Part shown: piece by piece, positions 36,988 through 44,428 of the stretch
Layout: each line of letters begins with the position of its first letter
How positions within the stretch are numbered: position 1 is the stretch's first letter
Assembly (NCBI RefSeq): GCF_022637415.1
Contig: NZ_CP093340.1
Coordinates: forward strand, 3,305,501 to 3,369,500
Direction: 5' to 3'
DNA length: 64,000 nucleotides
From: Luteimonas sp. S4-F44
Lineage (GTDB): Bacteria; Pseudomonadota; Gammaproteobacteria; Xanthomonadales; Xanthomonadaceae
Position numbers and translations under genes: made by a program
Notes under the pieces: generated by a model
Database searches by the model: none
Seen by the model: only the letters and a program-made list of their open reading frames with translations
What the model was told of the DNA's origin: nothing

Positions 36988-37905
36988 TCAGATCTCCTGG
37001 CCTTGGACGTCACGCACGACGCCGTTGTGGTGGTTGCCGTAGTAGACGCCGTAGCTCTTGAGCCGGCTTTCCTTGCAGTAGCGCTCGAGCATGCTTTTCA
37101 CCGCCGGGTCGGCGATGTCGAGCGCAGCGACGTCGGTCAGTTCGATGTAGCTGCCTTCGCGCGGCGTCGCGTCCGGCGTGCTGCACAGAAAGGCGACGAA
37201 TTGCTGCTGGCTGTCGGTGTTGCGATAGACCGAATAAACGAAGTTTGCCGATGCGCCAGGCTGGTAGCGTTCAAACAGGGCGTGCAGTGCCTCGTCCGCA
37301 CCGCGGTCTGCCGCGCCGACACAGGGCAGCGCCCAGCGCCCGTCTGCATCGCGCGTCAGTAGCACGCGGTTCTCATGGGCGATGACGGCGTGGATGACCA
37401 CGCTGGCGCCGCCGATCACCTCGGCCGCCATCTTCGCCGGGGTGAAGTAGCCGCCGCGGTAGTAGCCCAGGCCGGCCTGACCACTCGACGCGAAGGCCTC
37501 GATGCGCCCGATCAGGATGGCGTGATCGCCGGCCGGCACCACCGAGTGCGTCGTGCAGTCGAACCAGGCACCGACACCGGCCAGCAGTGGATTGCCGTGT
37601 TCGCTCATGCGCCATTCGATACTGCCAAAACGGTCCTCAACACGGCTGGCGAACGTGCTGGAGACCTGCTTCTGTCCTTCAGCAAGCACGTTAATCGCAA
37701 AGTGGCCGCCGTTGGCGAAAGCGTCGTAGTTGCCGGAGCTGTTGGCGATACTGACCAGCAGCAGCGGCGGGTCCAGCGACACCGAAGCAAACGAGTTGGC
37801 GGTGAAGCCCACCGGCGTGCCTGCGGTGCTGGTTGTGGTGACGACGGTGATGCCGGTCATGAACGCGCCGAACGCGTCGCGGAGTTCCTTGGTGGTGCTG
37901 TCCAT
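36988..37905 (-). CDS. tgnB: Flavin reductase with fused Nudix-like C-terminal domain (TgnB-like)
   Basis: Residues 1-155 form a flavin-reductase domain (ELRDAFGAFMTGITVVTTTS, PVGFTANSFASVSLDPPLLLVSI, CTTHSVVPAGDHAILIGRIEA). Residues about 168-265 look like a degenerate Nudix fold (IHAVIAHENRVLLTRDADGRWALPCVGAADRGADEAL) without the catalytic REx2EE box. It supplies reduced FMN or FAD to the LLM oxygenase encoded next. The 305-residue length far exceeds stand-alone reductases of about 165-190. The extra domain may bind a nucleotide cofactor or the partner. Confidence 0.86.
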   Translation of the reverse strand: MDSTTKELRDAFGAFMTGITVVTTTSTAGTPVGFTANSFASVSLDPPLLLVSIANSSGNYDAFANGGHFAINVLAEGQKQVSSTFASRVEDRFGSIEWRMSEHGNPLLAGVGAWFDCTTHSVVPAGDHAILIGRIEAFASSGQAGLGYYRGGYFTPAKMAAEVIGGASVVIHAVIAHENRVLLTRDADGRWALPCVGAADRGADEALHALFERYQPGASANFVYSVYRNTDSQQQFVAFLCSTPDATPREGSYIELTDVAALDIADPAVKSMLERYCKESRLKSYGVYYGNHHNGVVRDVQGQEI

Positions 37906-37940
37906 CTTGTTCCCTCCCAGGTTCTTGACGGATGCCGCGC

Positions 37941-38732
37941 TCAGGGTGTCGCGGCCAGCCAGTCCGACATCGCACGATTGACGAGATCGGGGGCGGTGAG
38001 ATTGACCATGTGGCGCTGGCCTTCGAGGACCACGGCGTGGCCGCGCGCTGCAAGGCCTGCCATGCGTTCGGCCATCGGGCCGGTGGAATTGAGGTCATCG
38101 GCGCCGGTCAGCGCCAGCGTCGGGCACTGCACCTCACACCAGCGGTCGGCATAGAGCAGGTCACCGCGCGCGAATGCACGATAGGCATCGGCGTAGCCTT
38201 GGAGATCGACCTGCTCCAGCCACCCGCGCACTGCTGCGACCAACGCGGGCGGAACATCGGGCACATCGAACCAGCGCTGCAGCGGTGTGTCGACGTCCAG
38301 ATGCCCGTCGAGCAGCTGGTCGGCGCGTGCCACAACCGCAGCGCGCGCAGCTTCGCTGCGCCGGTGCACGCCGTTGACCACCGCCAGGCGACGCACCAGC
38401 GCCGGGCGCTCGATCGCGACACCAAGGGCGATGAGCGCGCCCATCGAGTGGCCCGCCAGGTTGACGTGGCCCAGGTCCAGCGCTTCGATCACTTCGATCA
38501 TCCAGCGCACGTAATCCACCAGCCCCGGCGTGCCGCCAAGGCGCGAGCTGCCGCCATGGCCTGGCAGGTCCACCGCGATCACACGGTAGCGGTCCGCAAA
38601 GTAGGCGACCTGCGGCCCCCATGCGGCAGCCTGCATGCCCACGCCGTGGATCAGCACCAGCGGCTCGCCGCGGCCCTGCTCCAGCATGTGGGCCGCGCGG
38701 CCATCAGACAGCGGCAGGGTTCTTGACGTCAT
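37941..38732 (-). CDS. tgnD: Alpha/beta-fold hydrolase (TgnD-like)
   Basis: The hydrolase has LVLIHGVGMQAAAWGPQ (oxyanion region), VIAVDLPGHGGSS, the nucleophile elbow AGHSMGAL, the acid region LALTGADDLNSTGP and the catalytic His in EGQRHMVNLTAP. With start ATG 38732 it has 263 residues and overlaps the DUF1185 gene end by 29 bases. In the trigonelline route the MFMS hydrolase (TgnD) liberates succinate semialdehyde; in the Rut pathway RutD occupies a similar place. The substrate is inferred from operon context. Confidence 0.85.
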   Translation of the reverse strand: MTSRTLPLSDGRAAHMLEQGRGEPLVLIHGVGMQAAAWGPQVAYFADRYRVIAVDLPGHGGSSRLGGTPGLVDYVRWMIEVIEALDLGHVNLAGHSMGALIALGVAIERPALVRRLAVVNGVHRRSEAARAAVVARADQLLDGHLDVDTPLQRWFDVPDVPPALVAAVRGWLEQVDLQGYADAYRAFARGDLLYADRWCEVQCPTLALTGADDLNSTGPMAERMAGLAARGHAVVLEGQRHMVNLTAPDLVNRAMSDWLAATP

Positions 38733-39303
38733 GACCCAGCTCTTTGAGATCCGTGTAGCGATCGCCGATGCGGTGATGAGGGCGACCGCCGGTGGATGCA
38801 CCGAGCACGATCACGAGTTCGTCGGCTGCCGGCGCATCCGGGATCGAGAACTGCAGGGTCAGGTAATGCGAACGACGGCCTTCGTCGTTCTTGTCCATCA
38901 TTGGGATCGAGATCGGCGCATTCGCCGGACCGCGTGTATTGGTGAATGCCAGATAAGACTTCGCCCCCACCGCGCCGCGGTAGATGTTGCCGAAGTGCAG
39001 CGTGTGGATCAGCGCCGAGGCGTGCTCGAGCTCGCCGTCCAGACCGACCACCGCGCTCTTGCCGAACGCCTCGACGGCCTCCCCGGAACCAATCTCGCCG
39101 AGGATCAGGTCGGTCAGATGCCGGCTCAGCTGCGGGCCGAGCAGACGGATTTCCGGGGACAGGTCGGCGACGTAACCGCGGCCATGCCACGGATTCTTGA
39201 TGACCGCTGCCGCACCGACCATCTTCAGGGGCGTGGGGGCGTCGACCTCGCCATCCACGAATACGGTTTCGCTATGGAGCACGGACTTGCGGATGAGTTG
39301 CAC
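38704..39303 (-). CDS. DUF1185 family protein (annotated 'amino acid synthesis')
   Basis: The 199-residue protein matches DUF1185 (PF06684) by memory of its features: RKSVLHSETVFVDGEVDAPTPLKMVGAAAVIKNPW, GRGYVADLSPEIRLLG, GKSAVVGLDGELEHASALIHTLHFGN and a GASTGGRPHHRIGDRY end. Known structures show a Bacillus-chorismate-mutase-like fold; the activity is not established. It is the first gene of the operon, and the BCM-like fold is shared with RutC, so a role on an unstable ring-cleavage intermediate is a fair guess. Confidence 0.85.
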   Translation of the reverse strand: MQLIRKSVLHSETVFVDGEVDAPTPLKMVGAAAVIKNPWHGRGYVADLSPEIRLLGPQLSRHLTDLILGEIGSGEAVEAFGKSAVVGLDGELEHASALIHTLHFGNIYRGAVGAKSYLAFTNTRGPANAPISIPMMDKNDEGRRSHYLTLQFSIPDAPAADELVIVLGASTGGRPHHRIGDRYTDLKELGHDVKNPAAV

Positions 39304-39348
39304 GGCGCGGCCTCTGGACTAAGCGGAGATTCTTAGGTGTACGGTATG

Positions 39349-39360
39349 ATGGTATACCAT
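39349..39360. promoter_or_regulatory. Operator candidate ATGGTATACCAT
   Basis: A perfect 12-bp palindrome 46 bases upstream of the DUF1185 start codon. FadR-subfamily GntR regulators often bind GGTATA/TATACC dyads, and the regulator is divergently encoded. Confidence 0.65.
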
Positions 39361-39485
39361 ACAGGTCGCTGAGCAACCCCCGAACGGCGCCTCGCCTCAG
39401 CACAGAGGAGCCACGCGCGGCAGCGACCCACCGCGGCTGCTACCTGGCATATGGCTGCGCGCGTGCAGCCATGGTCTTTGGAATG

Positions 39486-39495
39486 CGGTATACCG
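39486..39495. promoter_or_regulatory. Second operator candidate CGGTATACCG
   Basis: A perfect 10-bp palindrome sharing the GGTATACC core with the site at 39349. Centre-to-centre distance is 136 bases, about 13 helical turns, which would allow looping. Confidence 0.6.
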
Positions 39496-39563
39496 ACGGG
39501 CCTGGATGCGCGCTTCGAACCTCGGCGCCTCTTGCGACATCCCATCAAGCACCGGACATACGA

Positions 39564-40238
39564 ATGGACCTCAGAATCGACCACGCGCCCGTCACCCTGC
39601 GCGAGAAATGCCTGGAACGGTTGCGGGACGCGATCATCACCGGGCACTTCGCCGCCGGCGCGAGGCTGGTCGAGCGCACGCTCTGCGAACAGCTCGGGGT
39701 CAGCCGTAGCGTGGTGCGCGAGGTGATCCGGCACCTGCAGGCCGAAGGCCTCGTGGACGTGCTGGCCAACAAGGGGCCGATCGTCGCGCGGCTGGACTGG
39801 CCCACTGCGCACCAGATCTACGAGATCCGCCTGCTCCTCGAGCAGAGCGCCGTCGCGGCCTGCACACGGGCGCTGACCGATGACGTCATTGCGCGCATTC
39901 GCGCCACGCAACAGGCTCTGCAAACGGCCACCGCGGCCCAGGACATGGCCCAGATCCTGCGTGCGTCCTCGCAGCTCTACGAAACCATCTTCGTCGCCGC
40001 CAGTCAGGGCATTGCCTGGGACATCGTGCAGCGGCTCAACGGCCGGATCAGTCGTCTCAGGGCGATGACGCTACGCGACAACCGTCGCGAGCAGAGCGGC
40101 CAGTCGCGGATCGATGCCATCTGCGATGCGATCTGCATTGATCGGGCCCCCGAGCTGGCGAAGACGCGCGTCGCGGAGCACATCGGTGAAGTGGCGACCA
40201 TCGCACGCCGCATCCTCGTCAACGACGAACAACCCTGA
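39564..40238 (+). CDS. GntR-family (FadR/FCD) transcriptional regulator
   Basis: The 224-residue regulator has an N-terminal winged helix (LREKCLERLRDAIITGHFAAGARLVERTLCEQLGVSRSVVREVIRHLQAEGLVDV) and an FCD effector domain (IYEIRLLLEQSAVAACTRAL, RLNGRISRLRAM). It is divergent from the ring-cleavage operon and is presumably its effector-responsive repressor or activator, acting at the two GGTATACC sites. The start ATG 39564 places the helix-turn-helix at the usual distance. The stop overlaps the following gene's ATG. Confidence 0.9.
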   Translation: MDLRIDHAPVTLREKCLERLRDAIITGHFAAGARLVERTLCEQLGVSRSVVREVIRHLQAEGLVDVLANKGPIVARLDWPTAHQIYEIRLLLEQSAVAACTRALTDDVIARIRATQQALQTATAAQDMAQILRASSQLYETIFVAASQGIAWDIVQRLNGRISRLRAMTLRDNRREQSGQSRIDAICDAICIDRAPELAKTRVAEHIGEVATIARRILVNDEQP

Positions 40239-40534
40239 TGCCTGCTTACTGGATCGCACACGTCGAAGTGCTGGATGCGACCGCCTACAGCGGGTACACC
40301 GACCTGGCACCCGCCGCTTTCCAGAGGTACGGCGCGAAGTTCCTGGCGCGCGGTGGTCGCAGCGAATCGCTGGAAGGGGGCGGCTTCAGCCGCCATGTGG
40401 TCATCGAGTTCACGGACCTGGAAACGGCGACCGCGTGCTATCGATCGCCGGAATACCAGCTTGCGAAGTCGAAACGTGACGGGGCCTGTATCGCGCACAT
40501 CACGATTGTCGATGGTGTCGATACATCGGGCTGA
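40238..40534 (+). CDS. DUF1330 domain protein
   Basis: The 98-residue ferredoxin-like alpha/beta barrel protein is of the DUF1330 type: AYWIAHVEVLDATAYSGYTDLAPAAFQRYGAKFLARGG, HVVIEFTDLETATACYRSPEYQLAK. The function of the family is unknown, though it is often found next to catabolic clusters. Its ATG overlaps the regulator's TGA (ATGA), so the two are cotranscribed. Confidence 0.86.
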   Translation: MPAYWIAHVEVLDATAYSGYTDLAPAAFQRYGAKFLARGGRSESLEGGGFSRHVVIEFTDLETATACYRSPEYQLAKSKRDGACIAHITIVDGVDTSG

Positions 40535-40683
40535 CTTTGCTACCGCTGGGGCCTGCGTCGAGTTCCGCGCCACTCGGCTGTGCCTGAGTGACCCAGCCTG
40601 TCGCGATGTCCCGAAGGGCGTGGCCTTTCATTGAGGCCCCTACGCGCGATGCGACCGCGACCGCGTGCCGGACGCCAGTAGCG

Positions 40684-42183
40684 TCAGTTCGCGGCCGGCG
40701 TTGCCGCCGGTGTCTCGGGCGGCGGAATCGTGGGAGTCCACGGCTTCTTGAGCTCGGCCAGTGCCGCGGCGATCGGGGCGTCGCCCGGCAGGGCTTCGCC
40801 ACCGGTGCTGCCGTCCTCTTCGTCGCCGCGCAGGTGGCCGGGAAGCGCGGCTTCGGTGTACGCGCTGGCAGCACGCGGGACATCGGCATCGGTGCCGGCG
40901 TTCTCGGGCCGCAGCACGACATCCGGGTCGATCCCGCGAGCCTGGATCGAGCGGCCGCTGGGGGTGAAGTAGCGCGCGGTGGTGAGCTTGACCGAGTCGC
41001 CGTTGTCGAGCGGCAGCACCGTCTGCACCGAGCCCTTGCCGAAGGTGCGACTGCCGACGACGCGGGCGCGGCCGTTGTCGCGCAGCGCGCCGGCCAGCAC
41101 CTCCGAGGCGCTGGCCGAGCCGACATCGACGAGCACGACGACCGGGGCCCCGTCGAGGATGTCGCCGGGGGTGGCGCTGAACTGCGCGTCGCTGATCGGG
41201 ATGCGGCCGCGGGTGCTGACGATGTCGCCGCTTTCGAGCAGGTCATCGGCGATCTGCACCGCCGAGGTCAGCAGCCCGCCGGGGTTGCTGCGCAGATCGA
41301 TGACCAAGCCGCGCAGGTGCCCGCCGCTCTGGCTGGCGAGTTCGCCGACGGTGCGGCTGAAGGCAGCTGCGGTATCGACTTGGAACTGGCTCACGCGCAC
41401 GTAGCCATAGCCCGGTTCGAGCATCCGGCCGCGGACACTGACCACGCGAATGGTCTCGCGTTGGACGCGGATCTCCAGCGGCGTGCGCTCGCCGTCGCGC
41501 AGCACGCCGAGCACCACGGCGGTACCCGATGCCCCGCGCAGCGGGCCATGCCCTTCGTTGTCGGCCGGCGTGAGCGCTCGGCCGTCGACGCTGACGATGA
41601 TGTCGCCGGCGCGGATGCCGGCCTTCTCGGCCGGCGTGCCGTCAATCGGGGCGATCACGCGCATGCTGCCGTCGGGCAGGTACATGACCTCCACGCCGAT
41701 GCCTTCGTAGGCGCCCGCCGTGCCTTCGTCGAAGGCCTCGGCTGCGTCCTTTTCCATGTAGACGCTGTGCGGATCGAGGTCGAGCAGCAGGCCACGGATG
41801 GCCGAGGCCATCAGCTTGCGGTCTTCGACCGGCTCGACATAGGCCTGGCGCACGGCGTTGAAGACGCCGACGTAGCGGCGGATCTCTTCAAGCGGCACGC
41901 GGTTGGAGGCGTGTTCGATCGCGTCCGGGTCGTCGCTGGCGGCGACCTCGCGGGCCGCCTGGGCGTCGTCGGGGGCGTCGTCGGGGGCGTCGTCGGGGGC
42001 GTCGTCGTCCGGTGCCGGCGTCGCATCCTGCCCCTCGTCCTGCGCTCCGTCCTGCGTTGCGGGCTGCGCGGTGGGTGTGTCCTGGGCCGGGGTCGCCTCT
42101 GCGGGAGGCGGCGCGGTCTCCTGCGCGAACGCCGCGGGCGACAGCAGCAACGACAGGGCCAGCGTCAGGGAACGAACACGCAT
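40684..42183 (-). CDS. S41-family carboxy-terminal processing peptidase (CtpA type)
   Basis: This exported serine protease (499 aa) has a signal peptide ending near SPAAFA. An acidic low-complexity linker follows with four PDD(D)A units, then a peptidase N-domain (LMASAIRGLLLDLDPHSVYM). A PDZ domain comes next (GVEVMYLPDGSMRVIAPIDGTPAEKAGIRAGDIIVSVDG), then the catalytic core with Ser in DVGSASASEVLAGAL and Lys in SRTFGKGSVQTVLPL. Such proteases trim periplasmic and cell-wall-associated proteins. A Pro/Ala/Thr-rich tail closes the protein. It is monocistronic. Confidence 0.92.
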   Translation of the reverse strand: MRVRSLTLALSLLLSPAAFAQETAPPPAEATPAQDTPTAQPATQDGAQDEGQDATPAPDDDAPDDAPDDAPDDAQAAREVAASDDPDAIEHASNRVPLEEIRRYVGVFNAVRQAYVEPVEDRKLMASAIRGLLLDLDPHSVYMEKDAAEAFDEGTAGAYEGIGVEVMYLPDGSMRVIAPIDGTPAEKAGIRAGDIIVSVDGRALTPADNEGHGPLRGASGTAVVLGVLRDGERTPLEIRVQRETIRVVSVRGRMLEPGYGYVRVSQFQVDTAAAFSRTVGELASQSGGHLRGLVIDLRSNPGGLLTSAVQIADDLLESGDIVSTRGRIPISDAQFSATPGDILDGAPVVVLVDVGSASASEVLAGALRDNGRARVVGSRTFGKGSVQTVLPLDNGDSVKLTTARYFTPSGRSIQARGIDPDVVLRPENAGTDADVPRAASAYTEAALPGHLRGDEEDGSTGGEALPGDAPIAAALAELKKPWTPTIPPPETPAATPAAN

Positions 42184-42313
42184 GCAGGACTCCGGGCAGC
42201 GAAAACAGGCCGCGCGCAGGCTGCGCACGGCTGATGATTATGCGGCGCGGTCGTGTGAATGGGGTGCCTGCCGGACCGGCGATTCAGGTCCGTGAGACAT
42301 CGCGCCGACGCGC

Positions 42314-42844
42314 CTACCGGGCCGGATGCTCGGCGAACGGGCGATGCGTGCCGTCGGTGGCGACCAGTTCCACGGTGTAGGCCTGGCTGCGGCCGTCGGG
42401 CATCTCCATGCCGGGCGAGCCCATCGGCATGCCCGGCGCCGCGATGCCACGCGCGTCCGGGCGCTCGGCCAGCAGGCGACGCACATCGGCAGCGGGCACG
42501 TGGCCCTCGACGAAGTAGCCATCGATCTCGGCGGTGTGGCAGGACGCCATCGCGGCGGGCACGCCCAAGCGCGTCTTGACCGCGGCAAGGTCCTCGACAT
42601 CGATCGTCTCGACCTCGAAGCCGTCGCGCTGCATGTGCTCGACCCACTTGCCGCAGCAGCCGCAGGTCGCGGTCTTGTGCACACGCATGCGCGGCAGGAC
42701 CTGGGTGTCGACGGCCTGCGCGACCGGCGTCGCGTCTGCTTCCATAGCCGGCACGGCAGCGGTGTCGGCCGCTGCGGGTGTTGCGCCGGTGCAGGCGACG
42801 ACGGGCAGCAGCAACAGCGTCAGGGCGAGCGGATGGATGCGCAT
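42314..42844 (-). CDS. DUF411 family metal-binding lipoprotein-like protein
   Basis: The 176-residue exported protein has a signal MRIHPLALTLLLLPVVACTG with a possible lipobox VVAC. The DUF411 core follows: MRVHKTATCGCCGKWVEHMQRDGFEVETIDVEDLAAVKTRLGVPAAMASCHTAEIDGYFVEGHVPAADVRRLL. The CGCC and the later Cys-His are the presumed copper/metal ligands. The C-terminal GMPMGSPGMEMPDG is Met-rich, also suited to copper. DUF411 proteins are frequent in copper resistance contexts, but none is evident next to it. Confidence 0.87.
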   Translation of the reverse strand: MRIHPLALTLLLLPVVACTGATPAAADTAAVPAMEADATPVAQAVDTQVLPRMRVHKTATCGCCGKWVEHMQRDGFEVETIDVEDLAAVKTRLGVPAAMASCHTAEIDGYFVEGHVPAADVRRLLAERPDARGIAAPGMPMGSPGMEMPDGRSQAYTVELVATDGTHRPFAEHPAR

Positions 42845-42981
42845 GTTCGGACTCCAGACAATCGGTCGCAAGACGCGCCGATTATGCGCGAGCGCTGTGA
42901 GCGAGCGGAACGATGGCATCAAGCGGTGGGGTTGGCCGGCATGGCGGGGACGCGCTGTTGCGAACAGCGCTCCCACGCCGG

Positions 42982-43006
42982 CCCTCCCCCGCGATGCGGG
43001 GGAGGG
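42982..43006. repeat. REP-like hairpin CCCTCCCCCGC-GAT-GCGGGGGAGGG
   Basis: Perfect 11-bp arms, the same type as 5097-5118 and 15265-15282. It lies just past the csbD stop and could protect or end that transcript. Confidence 0.75.
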
Positions 43007-43015
43007 AGACAGGGA

Positions 43016-43192
43016 TCAACGTCCCTTGCGGGCGTCGTCGTTGGCCTTGCCAACGGCGCTCTGTACCTTGCCTGCGGTCTTCTGCGCCTTGCCGGCGACT
43101 TCCTTGGTGGTGTTGCCGGTGACCTTGCCGACCACTTCCTTCGCGGTGCCCTTGACCTGGTTCTTCATGCCTTCGCTGCGGTTCTTGTCCAC
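43016..43192 (-). CDS. csbD: CsbD family stress protein
   Basis: The 58-residue, Lys-rich protein starts with GTG: (M)DKNRSEGMKNQVKGTAKEV, then VGKVTGNTTKEVAGKAQKTAG and KVQSAVGKANDDARKGR. The KGxxKExxGKVTGN pattern is that of CsbD, a small general-stress protein of unknown mechanism. The GTG is supported by an excellent AGGAGG five bases upstream. Confidence 0.9.
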   Translation of the reverse strand: MDKNRSEGMKNQVKGTAKEVVGKVTGNTTKEVAGKAQKTAGKVQSAVGKANDDARKGR

Positions 43193-43279
43193 GACTGCCT
43201 CCTCACGCCTGCAGGATTGCAGGCTGCCAGGGGATATGCGCCTGTCGCCGCCATGCCGAGGTGAAGAAACGCAGCCTCA

Positions 43280-44119
43280 TTACAGGATCGGCATGCCGCC
43301 GGTGACTGCATAGCGGCCACCAGTCATGTAGCTGGCTTCGTCGGAGGCCAGCAGCACGTAGATCGGCGCGCACTCGGCCGGCTGGCCCGGGCGCTTGAGC
43401 GGCGCCTGGCTGCCGAACTCGGCGACCGCATCGGGCGGCAGCGTCGAGGGGATCAGCGGGGTCCAGATCGGGCCGGGCGCGACGGAGTTAACGCGGATGC
43501 CCTGGTCGGCGAGCAGTTGCGCCAGGCCCGCGGTGAAGTTGGCGATCGCGCCCTTGGTCGTCGCATACGGCAGCAAGGTCGGATTGGGCTTGTCGGAATT
43601 GATCGAGCTGGTGTTGATGATCGACGCGCCAGGCTTCATGTACGGTACAGCCGCCTTGCACAGGTGGAACATCGCGCTGACGTTGACCTGGAAGGTGTAG
43701 TCCCACTTGTCGTCGGGGATCTCATCGAGCGATTCGTAGGTCATCTGGTAGGCGGCATTGTTGACCAGCACGTCGATGCGGCCGAAGGCCTCGACGGCCT
43801 TGCGCACGATCGCGCGGCAATGCGCGGGGTCGGCGATGTCACCGGGGACCAGTTCGCAGCGCCGGCCGGCAGCTTCGACCAGGCGCCGGGTTTCCTGCGC
43901 GTCTTCGTCCTCACTCAGGTAGCTCACCAGCACGTCCGCACCCTCGCGCGCGTAGGCCAACGCGACCGCACGACCAATGCCGCTGTCGCCACCAGTGATG
44001 ATCGCGATCTTGCCCTGCAGCCGCCCACTGCCGCGATAGCTGTCTTCGCCGTGGTCTGCAGGTGGATCGAGCTTGCGCTCGACGCCGGGCACGGTCTGCT
44101 GCTGTGCGGGCTGGTTCAT
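43280..44119 (-). CDS. SDR family oxidoreductase (YghA-like)
   Basis: The 279-residue short-chain dehydrogenase has the N-terminal extension common to the YghA/general-stress SDR group (PGVERKLDPPADHGEDSYRGSGRLQGK). It has the cofactor motif TGGDSGIGRAVALAYAREGADV, NNAAYQMTYESL, and the catalytic Ser (NTSSINS), Tyr and Lys (YATTKGA). The end YMTGGRYAVTGGMPIL is typical. The substrate is unknown. It is followed downstream by csbD, another stress-type gene. Confidence 0.92.
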   Translation of the reverse strand: MNQPAQQQTVPGVERKLDPPADHGEDSYRGSGRLQGKIAIITGGDSGIGRAVALAYAREGADVLVSYLSEDEDAQETRRLVEAAGRRCELVPGDIADPAHCRAIVRKAVEAFGRIDVLVNNAAYQMTYESLDEIPDDKWDYTFQVNVSAMFHLCKAAVPYMKPGASIINTSSINSDKPNPTLLPYATTKGAIANFTAGLAQLLADQGIRVNSVAPGPIWTPLIPSTLPPDAVAEFGSQAPLKRPGQPAECAPIYVLLASDEASYMTGGRYAVTGGMPIL

Positions 44120-44428
44120 CGTCTGTCTCCATGGCGGGGGAAGGGCGCCACGCTAGGCGCGCGCATGTGGCGCGCCGGTGATTGCGATGCCATATGCGCG
44201 CATGGGATTGCAGGGATTGCAGCAGGTCCACGACATCGTGCTTACGACTTCTCGACATGATCCTAAGATTCACGTTGGTCTAATCCGCGCCCGTTCCCGG
44301 ATGTGATGGGAACGCGAAGGGCGAGGTGGCGTGGCTGCCGGCACTGTCCGGCGGCGCGTCACTGCGCCTGCGGTCAGGCGGACAGGCGCACCTCGACGAT
44401 CCACGATCACAGAGGGCTCCGCAGCACG
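44120..44428. other. Divergent intergenic region before the TonB receptor
   Basis: This gap of about 310 bases between the SDR and TonB-receptor starts must hold both promoters. I see no clear -35/-10 pair, no strong palindrome and no credible small gene. Confidence 0.4.

Larger units (their letters stand above)
39304..39563. promoter_or_regulatory. Divergent promoter region of DUF1185 operon and GntR gene
   Basis: This 260-base gap carries two GGTATACC palindromes (39349-39360 and 39486-39495). No gene is credible here. A local AT-rich stretch (39330-39365) next to the first palindrome probably holds the operon promoter. Confidence 0.6.

Noticed and set aside
41961..42004. Triplicate GCGTCGTCGGGG repeat as a regulatory repeat
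   Set aside because: It codes in frame for the Pro-Asp-Asp-Ala linker of the S41 peptidase, so simple coding repetition explains it.
40588..42234. Plus-strand frame of 548 codons opposite the S41 peptidase
   Set aside because: It is an antisense shadow produced by high GC3; the minus strand carries PDZ and catalytic Ser/Lys motifs.
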